The position numbers and the translations under genes were made by a program. Of a DNA stretch of 23,274 nt, positions 14,618-23,049 are shown in pieces; position 1 is the first letter of the stretch; each line of letters starts with the position of its first letter. The notes under the pieces were generated by a model. It made no database searches. It saw only the letters and a program-made list of their open reading frames with translations, and was not told where the DNA came from. This DNA comes from an uncultured Prevotella sp. (GTDB taxonomy: Bacteria; Bacteroidota; Bacteroidia; Bacteroidales; Bacteroidaceae): contig CAKPWR010000042.1 of assembly GCA_934196725.1 (NCBI GenBank), forward strand, positions 1 to 23,274, read 5' to 3'.

Positions 14618-16420
14618 TTAATCCTTATTACTACGCTTACGCTCCAAGTGATCGAGAATCACCTTGCGCATACGCATACTCTTTGGAGTAACCTCTACGT
14701 ACTCATCCTCGCGGATGTACTCCAGACACTCCTCAAGGCTCATCACGGTCTTAGGAATCACGCGAGCCTTTTCATCAGAACCGGAAGCACGTACGTTGGT
14801 CAACTGCTTTGCCTTGGTTACGTTTACTACCAAATCGTTGTCGTGAACATGCTCACCAACAACCTCACCGCCGTAAACCTCCTCACCTGGGTCGATGAAG
14901 AACTTACCACGATCCTGCAGCTTATCGATAGCGTAAGCAAAGGCTGTACCTGTCTCCAGAGCAATCATACTACCATTAGAACGGCGAGTGATTTCGCCCT
15001 TGTATGGCTGATACTCCTTGAAACGGTGAGCCATGATAGCCTCACCCTGAGAAGCGGTCAGCACATTGGTACGAAGACCGATGATACCACGTGAAGGAAT
15101 ATCGAACTCGATATCCACACGGTCGCCCATGTTCAACATAGAGGTCATATCACCCTTACGACGGGTTACCATATCAATCATCTTAGAAGCAAACTCCTCA
15201 GGAACGTTGATGGTCAACTCCTCGATAGGCTCACACTTCACACCGTCAATCTCCTTGTAGATAACCTGTGGCTGACCTACCTGGAGCTCATAGCCCTCAC
15301 GACGCATGGTCTCAACGAGCACAGAGAGATGGAGCACACCACGACCAGAGACAATCCACTTATCAGTAGTGTCCTCATAAGGCTGAACACGAAGAGCGAG
15401 GTTCTTCTCCAACTCCTTGTTCAGGCGCTCCTGGATATGACGTGAAGTACAGAACTTACCCTCCTTACCGAAGAATGGAGAATCGTTGATGGTGAAGAGC
15501 ATACTCATGGTAGGCTCATCAACAGCGATTGGAGGAAGTGGCTCTGGGTTCTCGAAGTCGCAGATGGTATCACCAATCTCGAACTTCTCCAAACCGATAA
15601 CGGCACAGATGTCGCCAGAATCCACATGGTCTGTCTTCTTATGACCCATACCCTCGAAAGTATGAAGTTCCTTGATCTTAGTCTTCTCCTGAGTACCGTC
15701 ACGATGGCAGATAGTTACGTTCATACCATCCTTCAAGGTACCACGGTGTACACGACCTACGGCGATACGACCGGTGTAAGAGCTATAATCAAGAGATGTA
15801 ATCAAGAGCTGAGGAGTACCCTCCAGCTGCTTAGGAGCAGGGATAATCTCCACAATCTTGTCGAGCAGATAATCAATGTTGTCTGTTGGCTTGTTGTAGT
15901 CATCGCTCATCCAGCCATTCTTGGCAGAACCGTAAACTACAGTAAAGTCAAGCTGATCCTCAGTAGCATCGAGGTCGCACATCAGGTCGAACACCATCTC
16001 GTACACCTCTTCAGGGCGACAGTTAGGCTTATCCACCTTATTAACGACAACAATAGGCTTCAATCCGAGCTGCAACGCCTTCTGAAGCACGAAACGGGTC
16101 TGAGGCATAGGACCCTCGAAAGCATCGACGAGGAGGAGGCAACCGTCTGCCATGTTGAGCACGCGCTCAACCTCACCACCGAAGTCAGAGTGTCCTGGAG
16201 TATCGAGAATATTAATCTTAGTACCTTTCCAATTGATAGAGACATTCTTTGAGAGAATGGTTATACCACGCTCGCGCTCCAAATCGTTGGAATCGAGCAC
16301 TTCGCCGCTGTTATCCTGGCCGTCACGGAACAGCTTACCAGCGAGCATCATCTTGTCAACCAAGGTAGTCTTACCATGGTCAACGTGCGCAATAACTGCA
16401 ATGTTTCTAATGTCTTGCAT
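14618..16420 (-). CDS. typA: Ribosome-binding translational GTPase TypA/BipA
   Basis: The 600-residue GTPase has the G1 motif AHVDHGKTT (11-19), a switch I region ending RERGITI (49-55), G3 DTPGH (73-77) and G4 NKVD (127-130). EF-Tu-like domain II, EF-G-like domains III and V, and the BipA-specific C-terminal domain follow ([20 protein letters not shown] at about 357-376). Family members act on the ribosome and its assembly, mostly under stress or low temperature. The length is typical. It diverges from rpsO, another translation gene, with a 179-bp gap between the coding regions. Confidence 0.96.
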   Translation of the reverse strand: MQDIRNIAVIAHVDHGKTTLVDKMMLAGKLFRDGQDNSGEVLDSNDLERERGITILSKNVSINWKGTKINILDTPGHSDFGGEVERVLNMADGCLLLVDAFEGPMPQTRFVLQKALQLGLKPIVVVNKVDKPNCRPEEVYEMVFDLMCDLDATEDQLDFTVVYGSAKNGWMSDDYNKPTDNIDYLLDKIVEIIPAPKQLEGTPQLLITSLDYSSYTGRIAVGRVHRGTLKDGMNVTICHRDGTQEKTKIKELHTFEGMGHKKTDHVDSGDICAVIGLEKFEIGDTICDFENPEPLPPIAVDEPTMSMLFTINDSPFFGKEGKFCTSRHIQERLNKELEKNLALRVQPYEDTTDKWIVSGRGVLHLSVLVETMRREGYELQVGQPQVIYKEIDGVKCEPIEELTINVPEEFASKMIDMVTRRKGDMTSMLNMGDRVDIEFDIPSRGIIGLRTNVLTASQGEAIMAHRFKEYQPYKGEITRRSNGSMIALETGTAFAYAIDKLQDRGKFFIDPGEEVYGGEVVGEHVHDNDLVVNVTKAKQLTNVRASGSDEKARVIPKTVMSLEECLEYIREDEYVEVTPKSMRMRKVILDHLERKRSNKD

Positions 16421-16454
16421 TTCCTTTACCTTAAATACTTAATGAATTTGGGTG

Positions 16455-16462
16455 CAAAATTA
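16455..16462 (-). promoter_or_regulatory. Promoter -7 box of bipA
   Basis: TAATTTTG on the minus strand (plus 16455-16462) fits TAnnTTTG, 34 bp before the bipA ATG. No convincing -33 box is seen. It lies 18 bp from the -33 box of the divergent rpsO promoter, so the two may compete. Confidence 0.6.
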
Positions 16463-16480
16463 CAAAAAATTCCCGAAAAA

Positions 16481-16512
16481 TTTGCATAATTCGCTGAAAA
16501 GTTGTACCTTTG
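16481..16512 (+). promoter_or_regulatory. Promoter of rpsO
   Basis: TTTG (16481-16484), a 20-nt spacer and TACCTTTG (16505-16512) match the Bacteroidetes consensus. Confidence 0.85.
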
Positions 16513-16599
16513 CACCGCATTTTAACGGAAACCACCGTGAGGAAGGTCCAAAAGTGCATAACATTCATTCATAATAATTAAATTTTAAGTATCACAGCT
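16513..16599 (+). promoter_or_regulatory. rpsO leader, possible S15 autoregulatory RNA
   Basis: The leader is about 85 nt, long for this window. ACGG (16525-16528) can pair with CCGT (16535-16538), and GGA (16527-16529) with TCC (16547-16549) as an alternative. rpsO is autoregulated through leader RNA in several other bacteria. No known motif is recognised here, so this is only a suggestion. Confidence 0.3.
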
Positions 16600-16869
16600 A
16601 TGTATTTAGACAAAGCAAAAAAAGAAGAGATCTTTAGCAAGTACGGAAAGTCTAACTCTGATACTGGTTCAGCTGAGAGCCAGATAGCATTGTTCTCATA
16701 CCGTATTGCTCATTTGACGGAGCACGTTAAGAAGAACCGTAAAGATTATACTACAACACGTGCGTTGACACAGCTTGTAGGAAAGCGTCGTGCATTGCTC
16801 GATTACTTGTATGATCGCGACATCAATCGCTATCGTGCAATCATCAAGGCCCTCGGTCTTCGTAAGTAA
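16600..16869 (+). CDS. rpsO: 30S ribosomal protein S15
   Basis: The 89-residue protein has the full S15 sequence: TGSAESQIALFSYRIAHLTEHVKKNRKDY in the first half, then the rRNA-contact region with LVGKRRALLDYL, and a terminal YRAIIKALGLRK. S15 binds the central domain of 16S rRNA early in 30S assembly. The length is exactly typical. It has its own promoter and terminator and appears to be a single-gene unit, divergent from bipA. Confidence 0.98.
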   Translation: MYLDKAKKEEIFSKYGKSNSDTGSAESQIALFSYRIAHLTEHVKKNRKDYTTTRALTQLVGKRRALLDYLYDRDINRYRAIIKALGLRK

Positions 16870-16900
16870 TCAGCGAAAGCAGACACATTGCTTAACAGAA

Positions 16901-16943
16901 CAAAATCCCATCACTCGCAAGAGCGATGGGATTTTTCTTGTTT
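16901..16943 (+). terminator. Terminator of rpsO, copy 1 of a duplicated 43-bp sequence
   Basis: AAAATCCCATC (16902-16912) pairs with GATGGGATTTT (16925-16935). Inside is an A-C mismatch, a CTC/GAG stem and a GCAA tetraloop, and outside TCTTG. The 43-bp segment recurs at 18294-18336 with two differences. Confidence 0.9.
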
Positions 16944-17009
16944 TATACTTATTTCCACTTTCTTTTTGCTTTTTCTCAGCTTTTTTATCGCCATTTCATT
17001 TTTTATTGC

Positions 17010-17017
17010 TAACTTTG
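17010..17017 (+). promoter_or_regulatory. Promoter -7 box of the AAA-ATPase gene
   Basis: TAACTTTG fits the -7 consensus, 29 bp before the ATG. The -33 region is AT-rich without a clear TTTG. A weak AAGG ribosome-binding site is at 17036-17039. Confidence 0.6.
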
Positions 17018-17046
17018 CAGCATCTATATATTAATAAGGTGTAATT

Positions 17047-18265
17047 ATGGCTAGAAGAAAGTTACCATTAGGAATACAGAATTTCGAAGAACTGCGCAAT
17101 GGAGGTTACCTTTACGCAGACAAGACTGATATGGTTTGGCAAATCGCCAATGGCGACAAGTATAACTTTCTAAGTCGCCCACGACGCTTTGGTAAATCGC
17201 TGCTGGTATCCACACTCCAATGTTACTTCGAAGGCAGGAAAGAGCTATTTGAAGGACTCAAGATTATGAATCTGGAAAAAGATTGGATCAAGCGCCCAGT
17301 CATCCACTTCAGCATGAACCTTGGAGGTTCTGATGCTGAATCATTATACCATTATCTGGATGATACATTAACCAAATATGAGGAAATCTACGGCAAACGC
17401 GCCACAGAAGCTACGCTCAGCAACCGATTTACGGGTATCATAGAAAGAGCTTATCAGCAGTCGGGGCTTCAAATTGCCGTATTGGTTGATGAATATGATG
17501 CACCCTTACAACACTCATACCTTACAGAGAGGCATGATAAATGCCGTAATCTTTACCGTGACTTCTTCACGGGTCTGAAAGACTACGGCTATTGCATCAA
17601 GTGTGTCTTCCTTACGGGCATTACCAAGTTCACGCAGATAAGTCTGTTTAGCGTACTCAATACTTTAAGCAACATCAGCTTTTACAACAGTTATTCCACC
17701 ATTTGCGGATTAACCAAAGAAGAAATCTTGGAAAATCTGAAAGATGAAATCCAGGCATTGGCTGCCCAAAAGAAGTGGGATATCAACCAGACCATGCATG
17801 AACTGAAAGATATGTATGATGGTTATCATTTCTCTGAAAGTCTGCAGGGGGTTTACAATCCGTATAGTGTTATCTGTGCTTTAAAAGAAAAGCGCCTACG
17901 CCCCTATTGGATTGCCAGCGGTGCTACAGAAATGCTACCAAAAATACTCATCAATTTTGAGAAAGAAGTAGAAACTCTGGATGGAAGCCTGATTGATATG
18001 GATTATATTGAAACGGCCGACATCAGCAAAGACAATCCAAAGCTGGTACTCTATCAGTTAGGCTTCCTAACTATCAAGGACGTAATTGGAGAAGCCTACA
18101 GACTGGGATTTCCAAACAGAGAAGTAAACGGATTCCCGCCACTATGCTGATGCTTATGTTGCCAGCAAGAAGAAACGAATCTGCCTGGCTTTGGTATTCG
18201 ACAAAGAAAATAGAGGATTGACAGATTGGCAAGAAGCAGATAAGCAAATAGCTTTGAATTGCTGA
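17047..18265 (+). pseudogene. AAA-ATPase-like / PD-(D/E)XK protein gene, nuclease domain deleted
   Basis: The open frame (17047-18150, 367 residues) encodes an AAA-ATPase-like module: LGIQNFEELRNGGYLYADKT at the start, Walker A RPRRFGKS (44-51), Walker B AVLVDEYDAP (144-153), and TGITKFTQISLFSVLN. Intact relatives are about 510-530 residues and end in a PD-(D/E)XK nuclease-like domain. Here the frame reaches PNREV, the usual junction, and stops 7 residues later. A different frame (18137-18265) then encodes HYADAYVASKKKRICLALVF and a little more, which resembles the very end of such proteins. So about 110-120 residues, including the nuclease core, seem lost by deletion with frameshift. The family has no settled function; the ATPase part might still be expressed. 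Confidence 0.75.
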
Positions 18266-18293
18266 TTGACAGGTCACATAGCTAAAAGAAACG

Positions 18294-18336
18294 CAAAATC
18301 CCATCGCTCGCAAGAACGATGGGATTTTTCTTGTTT
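18294..18336. terminator. Bidirectional terminator, copy 2 of the duplicated 43-bp sequence
   Basis: A 12-bp stem (18295-18306 with 18317-18328) is flanked by T-rich sequence on both strands. It can serve both the ATPase remnant (plus) and the convergent folK operon (minus). It is 41/43 identical to 16901-16943. Confidence 0.85.
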
Positions 18337-18344
18337 CTTATTCT

Positions 18345-18749
18345 TTATAATATTTCCTTCAAGGGCTTCATCACGAAGTCACGCTCCTCCATCAACGGAT
18401 GAGGAACCTTGAAATCAGGTTCATCGATTTTCAGATCATCAATGAGCAGGATGTCGATGTCGATGATACGGTCGAAATACTCGCCATCCACCGATTTCAT
18501 CGTACGTCCCATCTGTCGCTCAATCTTCTGAGTGGCTTCCAATACCTGGCGAGGAGCCATCTCCGTCTGCACCAGCACACAGGCATTGATGTAATGATTA
18601 GGCGACGAATAGCCCCAAGGCTCAGTTTCGTAAAGAGCAGACTGGCGCTTGACCACGCCAATCTGCTCTTCTATTTTATCTATTGCCTCGCGAATGTTGC
18701 GCTTCCTGTTGCCCAAATTCGTTCCGAGACCTAAATATACCTGATACAT
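18345..18749 (-). CDS. folK: Dihydropterin pyrophosphokinase (HPPK)
   Basis: From the ATG at 18749 it is a 134-residue enzyme that transfers pyrophosphate from ATP to 6-hydroxymethyl-7,8-dihydropterin in folate synthesis. It has YLGLGTNLGNR (5-15), YETEPWGY (40-47), the magnesium-binding D97 and D99 in RIIDIDILL, and PHPLMEERDFVMKPL (116-130). The frame is open 15 codons further up, but that would overlap queA; the chosen start lies 8 bp after the queA stop, which suits the last gene of the operon. Confidence 0.95.
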   Translation of the reverse strand: MYQVYLGLGTNLGNRKRNIREAIDKIEEQIGVVKRQSALYETEPWGYSSPNHYINACVLVQTEMAPRQVLEATQKIERQMGRTMKSVDGEYFDRIIDIDILLIDDLKIDEPDFKVPHPLMEERDFVMKPLKEIL

Positions 18750-18757
18750 ATTTATTA

Positions 18758-19942
18758 TTAGTCTGGGAGAATCAAGAGTGAATCTCCATAGCAACCAAAC
18801 ATATAACCATTCTTTACTGCCTTCTTATAGCACTCCATAACCATATCGTAACCGCCAAAGGCTGCCGTATTCATCAGGAGTGTAGACTCAGGCTGATAGA
18901 AATTGGCTACCATACAGTCTGCCAATCCGAAATCGTATGGAGGGAAGATAAACTTGTTGGTCCAGCCATCAAATGCCTTCATCATACCATCTGTACCTAC
19001 TGCTGTCTCTGTAGCCTTGAGCACACTTGTTCCAATGGCACAGACATGGTGACCAGACAACTTGGTGTTATTCACCAATTCACATGCATCCTTGGTAATA
19101 ATCATCTGCTCAGAATCCATCTTGTGCTTGGTAAGATCCTCCACCTCAATCTCGTGGAAGTTGCCAAGTCCACAATGCAAAGTAATGAAAGCCTTGTTGA
19201 TGCCATCAATCTCCATACGCTTCATCAACTCTCTGGAGAAGTGGAGACCAGTAGCAGGAGCAGTTACTGCGCCTTCCTTTTCTGCAAATACGCACTGGAA
19301 GTCGTCCATATCATCCTCTGTAGCATGATGCACCTCACGGTTATCAATCACATAACGTGGCAATGGAGCCTCACCCAATGCAAAGAGAGACTTCTTGAAG
19401 ACATCATGCTTACCTTCTTCATCATAGAGGAAACGAAGGGTACGACCACGGCTGGTAGTATTATCGATAACCTCAGCTACCATCTCGTTCACATCGTCAA
19501 AGAACAACTTGTTGCCAATACGAATCTTGCGGGCAGGCTCTACGAGTACATCCCAAAGACGCATCTCAGGATTCAACTCACGGAGCAGGAACACCTCAAT
19601 CTTGGCATCAGTCTTCTCCTTGGTACCATAAAGACGGGCTGGGAAAACCTTGGTATCATTGAATACAAAGGTATCACCCTCGGTAAAGTAGTTGACAATA
19701 TCCTTGAACTGCAAGTATACTGGATTGCCGTCGGCATCCACCATATCCTTGCCATCCTCATCCTTCTTATACATTTCGATGGTTTCTGACTTCTTATGGA
19801 GCACCATGAGACGAGACTCGTCACGGCGAGTCACCTCGAATACACGTTCTCCACTTGCAGTCTTAACCACACGCCTTGCTTTATGTGGATAAAGTGCCAC
19901 CTGCTCTTTTGGCAACTTAAAATTGAATTGTGATAGTTTCAT
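18758..19942 (-). CDS. queA: S-adenosylmethionine:tRNA ribosyltransferase-isomerase
   Basis: The 394-residue enzyme transfers and isomerises the ribosyl part of SAM onto preQ1 in tRNA to give epoxyqueuosine. Family blocks are clear: KLSQFNFKLPKEQVALYP at the start, FNDTKVFPARLYG, EKEGAVTAPATGLHF, FITLHCGLGNF, MDSEQM, AIGTSVLKATE, and NFYQPESTLLMNTAAFGGY near the end. It is about 40 residues longer than typical QueA. Most of the surplus is a charged segment around residues 48-80 (KKDEDGKDMVDADGNPVY). The open frame extends 107 codons upstream, but these overlap truB in another frame; the ATG at 19942 opens the conserved N-terminus. Confidence 0.93.
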   Translation of the reverse strand: MKLSQFNFKLPKEQVALYPHKARRVVKTASGERVFEVTRRDESRLMVLHKKSETIEMYKKDEDGKDMVDADGNPVYLQFKDIVNYFTEGDTFVFNDTKVFPARLYGTKEKTDAKIEVFLLRELNPEMRLWDVLVEPARKIRIGNKLFFDDVNEMVAEVIDNTTSRGRTLRFLYDEEGKHDVFKKSLFALGEAPLPRYVIDNREVHHATEDDMDDFQCVFAEKEGAVTAPATGLHFSRELMKRMEIDGINKAFITLHCGLGNFHEIEVEDLTKHKMDSEQMIITKDACELVNNTKLSGHHVCAIGTSVLKATETAVGTDGMMKAFDGWTNKFIFPPYDFGLADCMVANFYQPESTLLMNTAAFGGYDMVMECYKKAVKNGYMFGCYGDSLLILPD

Positions 19943-20006
19943 GTTATATATATTTCTCCTTCCTAAATGATTACTAATTTCTATTTTTATTCTCAAAAGA
20001 TAGCAT

Positions 20007-20723
20007 TTACTTGGCAGCCTGGGTGCTATCTTCCAAAGTCTGTGCATCCAACCATTCCTGGAAATGGTCGAAGTCGATACAGTTCTCAACCGCAAAACTT
20101 CCTGCCTTGGTACGGCGAAGGGCTGTAAGGAATGCACCGCTATCCAGAGCACGACCGATATCACGTGCCAAGGAACGGATATAGGTTCCCTTACCGCAAA
20201 CCACACGGATGCTCGCCGTCTTCTCCTCATCGTTGTAGTCGGTGAGTTCAATCTCATCCACACGTACGGTCTTTGGCTTCAACTGTACGTCTTCTCCCGC
20301 ACGACGGAGGGCATAAGAGCGGTCACCATTCACCTTCACGGCACTGTAGGTAGGTGGTACCTGCTGGATTTCGCCCACAAACTGCTTGAGTGTTTCCTCT
20401 ACCAGTTCACGGGTGATGTGCTTGGTAGGGAAAGTATGATTCACGCTGTGCTCCTTATCGTAGCTAGCCGTAGTAGCACCAAGCTGCAAGGTGGCAGTAT
20501 ACTCCTTGGTATGCGTCTGCAACTCTTCTATCTGCTTGGTACATTTTCCTGTACAGAGCACCAACACGCCAGTGGCAAGGGGATCGAGCGTACCGGCATG
20601 TCCTATCTTCACCTTAAAGCCGAGCTTCTTGCTGAGCAGATAGCGAACATGCGCCAAAGCTCCGAAACTCGACATGCGATAAGGCTTGTCGATGGCAATA
20701 ATTTCTCCTTTTCTGAAATCCAT
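20007..20723 (-). CDS. truB: tRNA pseudouridine(55) synthase
   Basis: The 238-residue enzyme makes pseudouridine 55 in the T-loop of tRNAs. It has KPYRMSSFGAL, the catalytic GHAGTLDPLATGVL with D47, KEYTATLQLGATTASYD, and the VPPTYSAVKVNG block. It also has the RNA-binding GTYIRSLARDIG, and is short at its C-terminus (no PUA domain), as is common in this phylum. Its ATG is 10 bp after the uppP stop, and queA starts 64 bp after its own stop, so two tRNA-modification genes are co-transcribed. Confidence 0.95.
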   Translation of the reverse strand: MDFRKGEIIAIDKPYRMSSFGALAHVRYLLSKKLGFKVKIGHAGTLDPLATGVLVLCTGKCTKQIEELQTHTKEYTATLQLGATTASYDKEHSVNHTFPTKHITRELVEETLKQFVGEIQQVPPTYSAVKVNGDRSYALRRAGEDVQLKPKTVRVDEIELTDYNDEEKTASIRVVCGKGTYIRSLARDIGRALDSGAFLTALRRTKAGSFAVENCIDFDHFQEWLDAQTLEDSTQAAK

Positions 20724-20733
20724 TATGAAATAT

Positions 20734-21579
20734 TTAGTCCACCATCTGCATGTCTACACCACAAAGGCCGCAGATGATGATGATGAGTCCTACAACGATA
20801 CGATACCAGCCGAAAGCTGCGAAACCGTACTTGGTGACATAATTGATGAAAAACTTGATGGCGAGGATGGCAACGACGAATGCTACCACAGAGCCTAAAA
20901 TCAATGTTAACAGGTTATTACCCTGGGTGAGCAACGAACCGCCACCATGGCTGATGAGCTTATAAACCTCCAGACAAGTGGCACCAAACATTGTTGGAAC
21001 CGCCAAGAAGAATGAGAACTCTGCAGCCGCCTTACGAGTAAGACGCTGAGACATACCACCCACGATGGTTGACATAGAACGAGACACACCAGGAATCATC
21101 GCAATACACTGGATAAAACCGATGGTCAAGGCGCGCTTGTAAGTAAGCTTAGTCTGCTCACTACCTTTATTGAATATCTTATCGCAGAAGAGCATGAAGA
21201 CACCACCAATGACAAGCATCCAGCCTACCAACTGCACATTGCCAAGGTTAGACTCAATAAAATCATTGAAGGCAAGCCCCAACACCACCGCAGGTACAGT
21301 ACCCACTACCAATCGTGCATAGAAATCGAACATCGCCTTCCAATAGGTTTTCTCTCCTGTCTTCACTGAATCCGGATAGAAAAATCTCTTCCAGTACAAA
21401 CAGATAACAGAGAGAATAGCACCAAACTGAATGATGACAGTAAAAGCGTTAACAAACTGATCCTGAATATCTACGCCCAACAAGTTTTCGGTGATAATCA
21501 TGTGACCTGTACTTGACACAGGCAAGAACTCGGTCAATCCCTCTACAATAGCGATAATGATTGTCTGAATAAAATCCAT
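20734..21579 (-). CDS. uppP: Undecaprenyl-diphosphatase
   Basis: The 281-residue membrane enzyme recycles undecaprenyl pyrophosphate to the monophosphate lipid carrier for peptidoglycan and other surface polymers, and gives bacitracin tolerance. The BacA/UppP motifs are present: EGLTEFLPVSSTGHM with E13, E17 and S22-H26, and PGVSRSMST with R167. About eight hydrophobic helices can be traced and the length is typical. It sits 32 bp after the DUF3098 gene. Confidence 0.96.
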   Translation of the reverse strand: MDFIQTIIIAIVEGLTEFLPVSSTGHMIITENLLGVDIQDQFVNAFTVIIQFGAILSVICLYWKRFFYPDSVKTGEKTYWKAMFDFYARLVVGTVPAVVLGLAFNDFIESNLGNVQLVGWMLVIGGVFMLFCDKIFNKGSEQTKLTYKRALTIGFIQCIAMIPGVSRSMSTIVGGMSQRLTRKAAAEFSFFLAVPTMFGATCLEVYKLISHGGGSLLTQGNNLLTLILGSVVAFVVAILAIKFFINYVTKYGFAAFGWYRIVVGLIIIICGLCGVDMQMVD

Positions 21580-21611
21580 CTAATAATAATATGTATATTA
21601 ATTAAAAATTA

Positions 21612-21839
21612 TTAATTGTCTTTTGGTTTACGGATAACCGCATAAATGATTGAAAGGAAACCAATCAACGTAACGGTTGGTGCCACAACGATACGACGAG
21701 TACTGAAGATATCAGTATCGAAAGTATGCTCATTAGAGCCTGCTCCGCTCATCAAGAGGAAACCGATGATGACAATTGCCATGCCAATTGCCAACAAGAT
21801 GAAGTTCATCTTGTCAAATGCTAAATTCTTCTTATCCAT
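21612..21839 (-). CDS. DUF3098 small membrane protein
   Basis: This 75-residue protein has two membrane helices (about 12-30 and 50-68) joined by a polar loop with SNEHTFDTDIFSTRR, and a short basic tail. It matches DUF3098, a small Bacteroidetes family with no known function. Its place between ftsX and uppP is a known gene order, so a role near the divisome or lipid-carrier recycling is a fair inference but unproven. Confidence 0.88.
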   Translation of the reverse strand: MDKKNLAFDKMNFILLAIGMAIVIIGFLLMSGAGSNEHTFDTDIFSTRRIVVAPTVTLIGFLSIIYAVIRKPKDN

Positions 21840-21850
21840 TATATAATGCG

Positions 21851-21880
21851 TAATGTTAAATGTTTAATGTTAAATGTTAA
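21851..21880. repeat. 14-bp tandem repeat between ftsX and DUF3098
   Basis: Two perfect copies of TAATGTTAAATGTT (21851-21864 and 21865-21878) lie in the 78-bp gap between the two minus-strand genes, just before the DUF3098 start. Confidence 0.7.
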
Positions 21881-21917
21881 CTTTACAGGAGTTTACTTTG
21901 TTGAAGTTTACCCCAGA

Positions 21918-22796
21918 TTAGATCTTGTACAGGTCTCCCGCCTTCATCTTCAGGAACTTATTTACAGAGATGCTTGCGCACAAAGCCGTGATGATGATAC
22001 CGAAGAGGAACACCGATCCGCCGGTAATGGCCAGTTCCTGCCAACCCAACACATTGAGCAACTCCGGCTCATGTAATGACCAGGCATAAAGACATCCACC
22101 CAGGAATCCATCTGCCAGCAAAGCTGCCACCACACCTATCACCATCGCTCTCTGAAGGAATGGCTTACGGATAAAGCCCCATGAAGCGCCGACCAGTTTC
22201 ATCGTATGAATAGAGAATCGGCGGGCATAAATTCCTAGGCGTACCGTATTGTTGATAAGCGAGAAGGATATGAAAGTGAGCAAGACTGCCACAATCAACA
22301 GGCCAATACTAATCTTAGCGAGCGTATTGTTGACCTGCTCTATCAAATCATGCTGATAACTGACCTCAGTTACGCGCGGATAAGCCTTCAATTCCTTGGC
22401 AATCCATGTCAGGGAATCATTATTGGCATAATCTGCCTGAGTCGTAATTTCAATAGAAGGTTGGAATGGGTTTACACCGGCAAACTCACTAGGATTGGTA
22501 CCCAATTCCTTAGTAGCCTCCTTCAACGCCTGTTCTTTCGTAATATAAGTCAAATCCTTTACGTAAGGACGGGCATTCAAGCGTTTGCACATCTGCAAAC
22601 CTTCCGGATTGGTCATATCCTGCTCCAGCATCACCTGCACTACCAGGTTCTCCTTCACATACGATGAGAGGTTCCGTCCCATGAGGACAGAGAAGATGAC
22701 CAAACCCAACAAAACGAGCACCATGGCGGTGCTGATGCATAAAGTAACAACCTGCAATCCACGATGATTGCGAGGTTTATATTGTTTCTTTCTCAT
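21918..22796 (-). CDS. ftsX: Cell-division protein FtsX (permease-like)
   Basis: From the ATG at 22796 it is a 292-residue inner-membrane protein with the FtsX plan: a basic cytoplasmic N-terminus (RKKQYKPRNHRG), helix 1 (about 16-38), a periplasmic domain to about 160 with YVKDLTYITKEQAL, and three more helices. NNTVRLGIYARRFSIHTMKLVGAS lies between helices 2 and 3. FtsX pairs with the ATPase FtsE to control cell-wall hydrolases at the septum; ftsE is not in the window. The frame could start at a TTG (22802), but the ATG two codons later is preferred. It heads the operon. Confidence 0.93.
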   Translation of the reverse strand: MRKKQYKPRNHRGLQVVTLCISTAMVLVLLGLVIFSVLMGRNLSSYVKENLVVQVMLEQDMTNPEGLQMCKRLNARPYVKDLTYITKEQALKEATKELGTNPSEFAGVNPFQPSIEITTQADYANNDSLTWIAKELKAYPRVTEVSYQHDLIEQVNNTLAKISIGLLIVAVLLTFISFSLINNTVRLGIYARRFSIHTMKLVGASWGFIRKPFLQRAMVIGVVAALLADGFLGGCLYAWSLHEPELLNVLGWQELAITGGSVFLFGIIITALCASISVNKFLKMKAGDLYKI

Positions 22797-22849
22797 TATC
22801 AATTCTATTTATTTCTGACAGAAAAGGGCGTAATTACCCAAATTGTCTG

Positions 22850-22881
22850 CAAAGGTACATATAAACGAAGAGATAACAAAA
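22850..22881 (-). promoter_or_regulatory. Promoter of the ftsX-DUF3098-uppP-truB-queA-folK operon
   Basis: On the minus strand TTTTG (plus 22877-22881), a 19-nt spacer and TACCTTTG (plus 22850-22857) form a textbook Bacteroidetes promoter. The leader is about 50 nt. Confidence 0.88.
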
Positions 22882-22930
22882 TAAAATTGCATTTATTTAC
22901 ATTTATTCGGAAAAATAAGAATAACAGAAG

Positions 22931-22961
22931 AGAAAAAGGGCCGACCTCACGGCCAGCCCTT
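22931..22961 (-). terminator. Terminator of lpxA
   Basis: On the minus strand AAGGGC pairs with GCCCTT around an inner GGCCG/CGGCC-capable segment. TTTTTCTCTTC follows. It lies about 90 bp after the lpxA stop. Confidence 0.75.
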
Positions 22962-23049
22962 CCTATACAGAGTAAAATTCAAATAGGTATGACTTGAACT
23001 TTTACTTAAAATTTTTTCTCCAAAGGGAACTATAATTCCCTTACAAATC

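Noticed and set aside
19943..20263. 107-codon N-terminal extension of queA
   Set aside because: It overlaps truB in another frame and is Arg-rich nonsense; the conserved N-terminus begins at the ATG at 19942.
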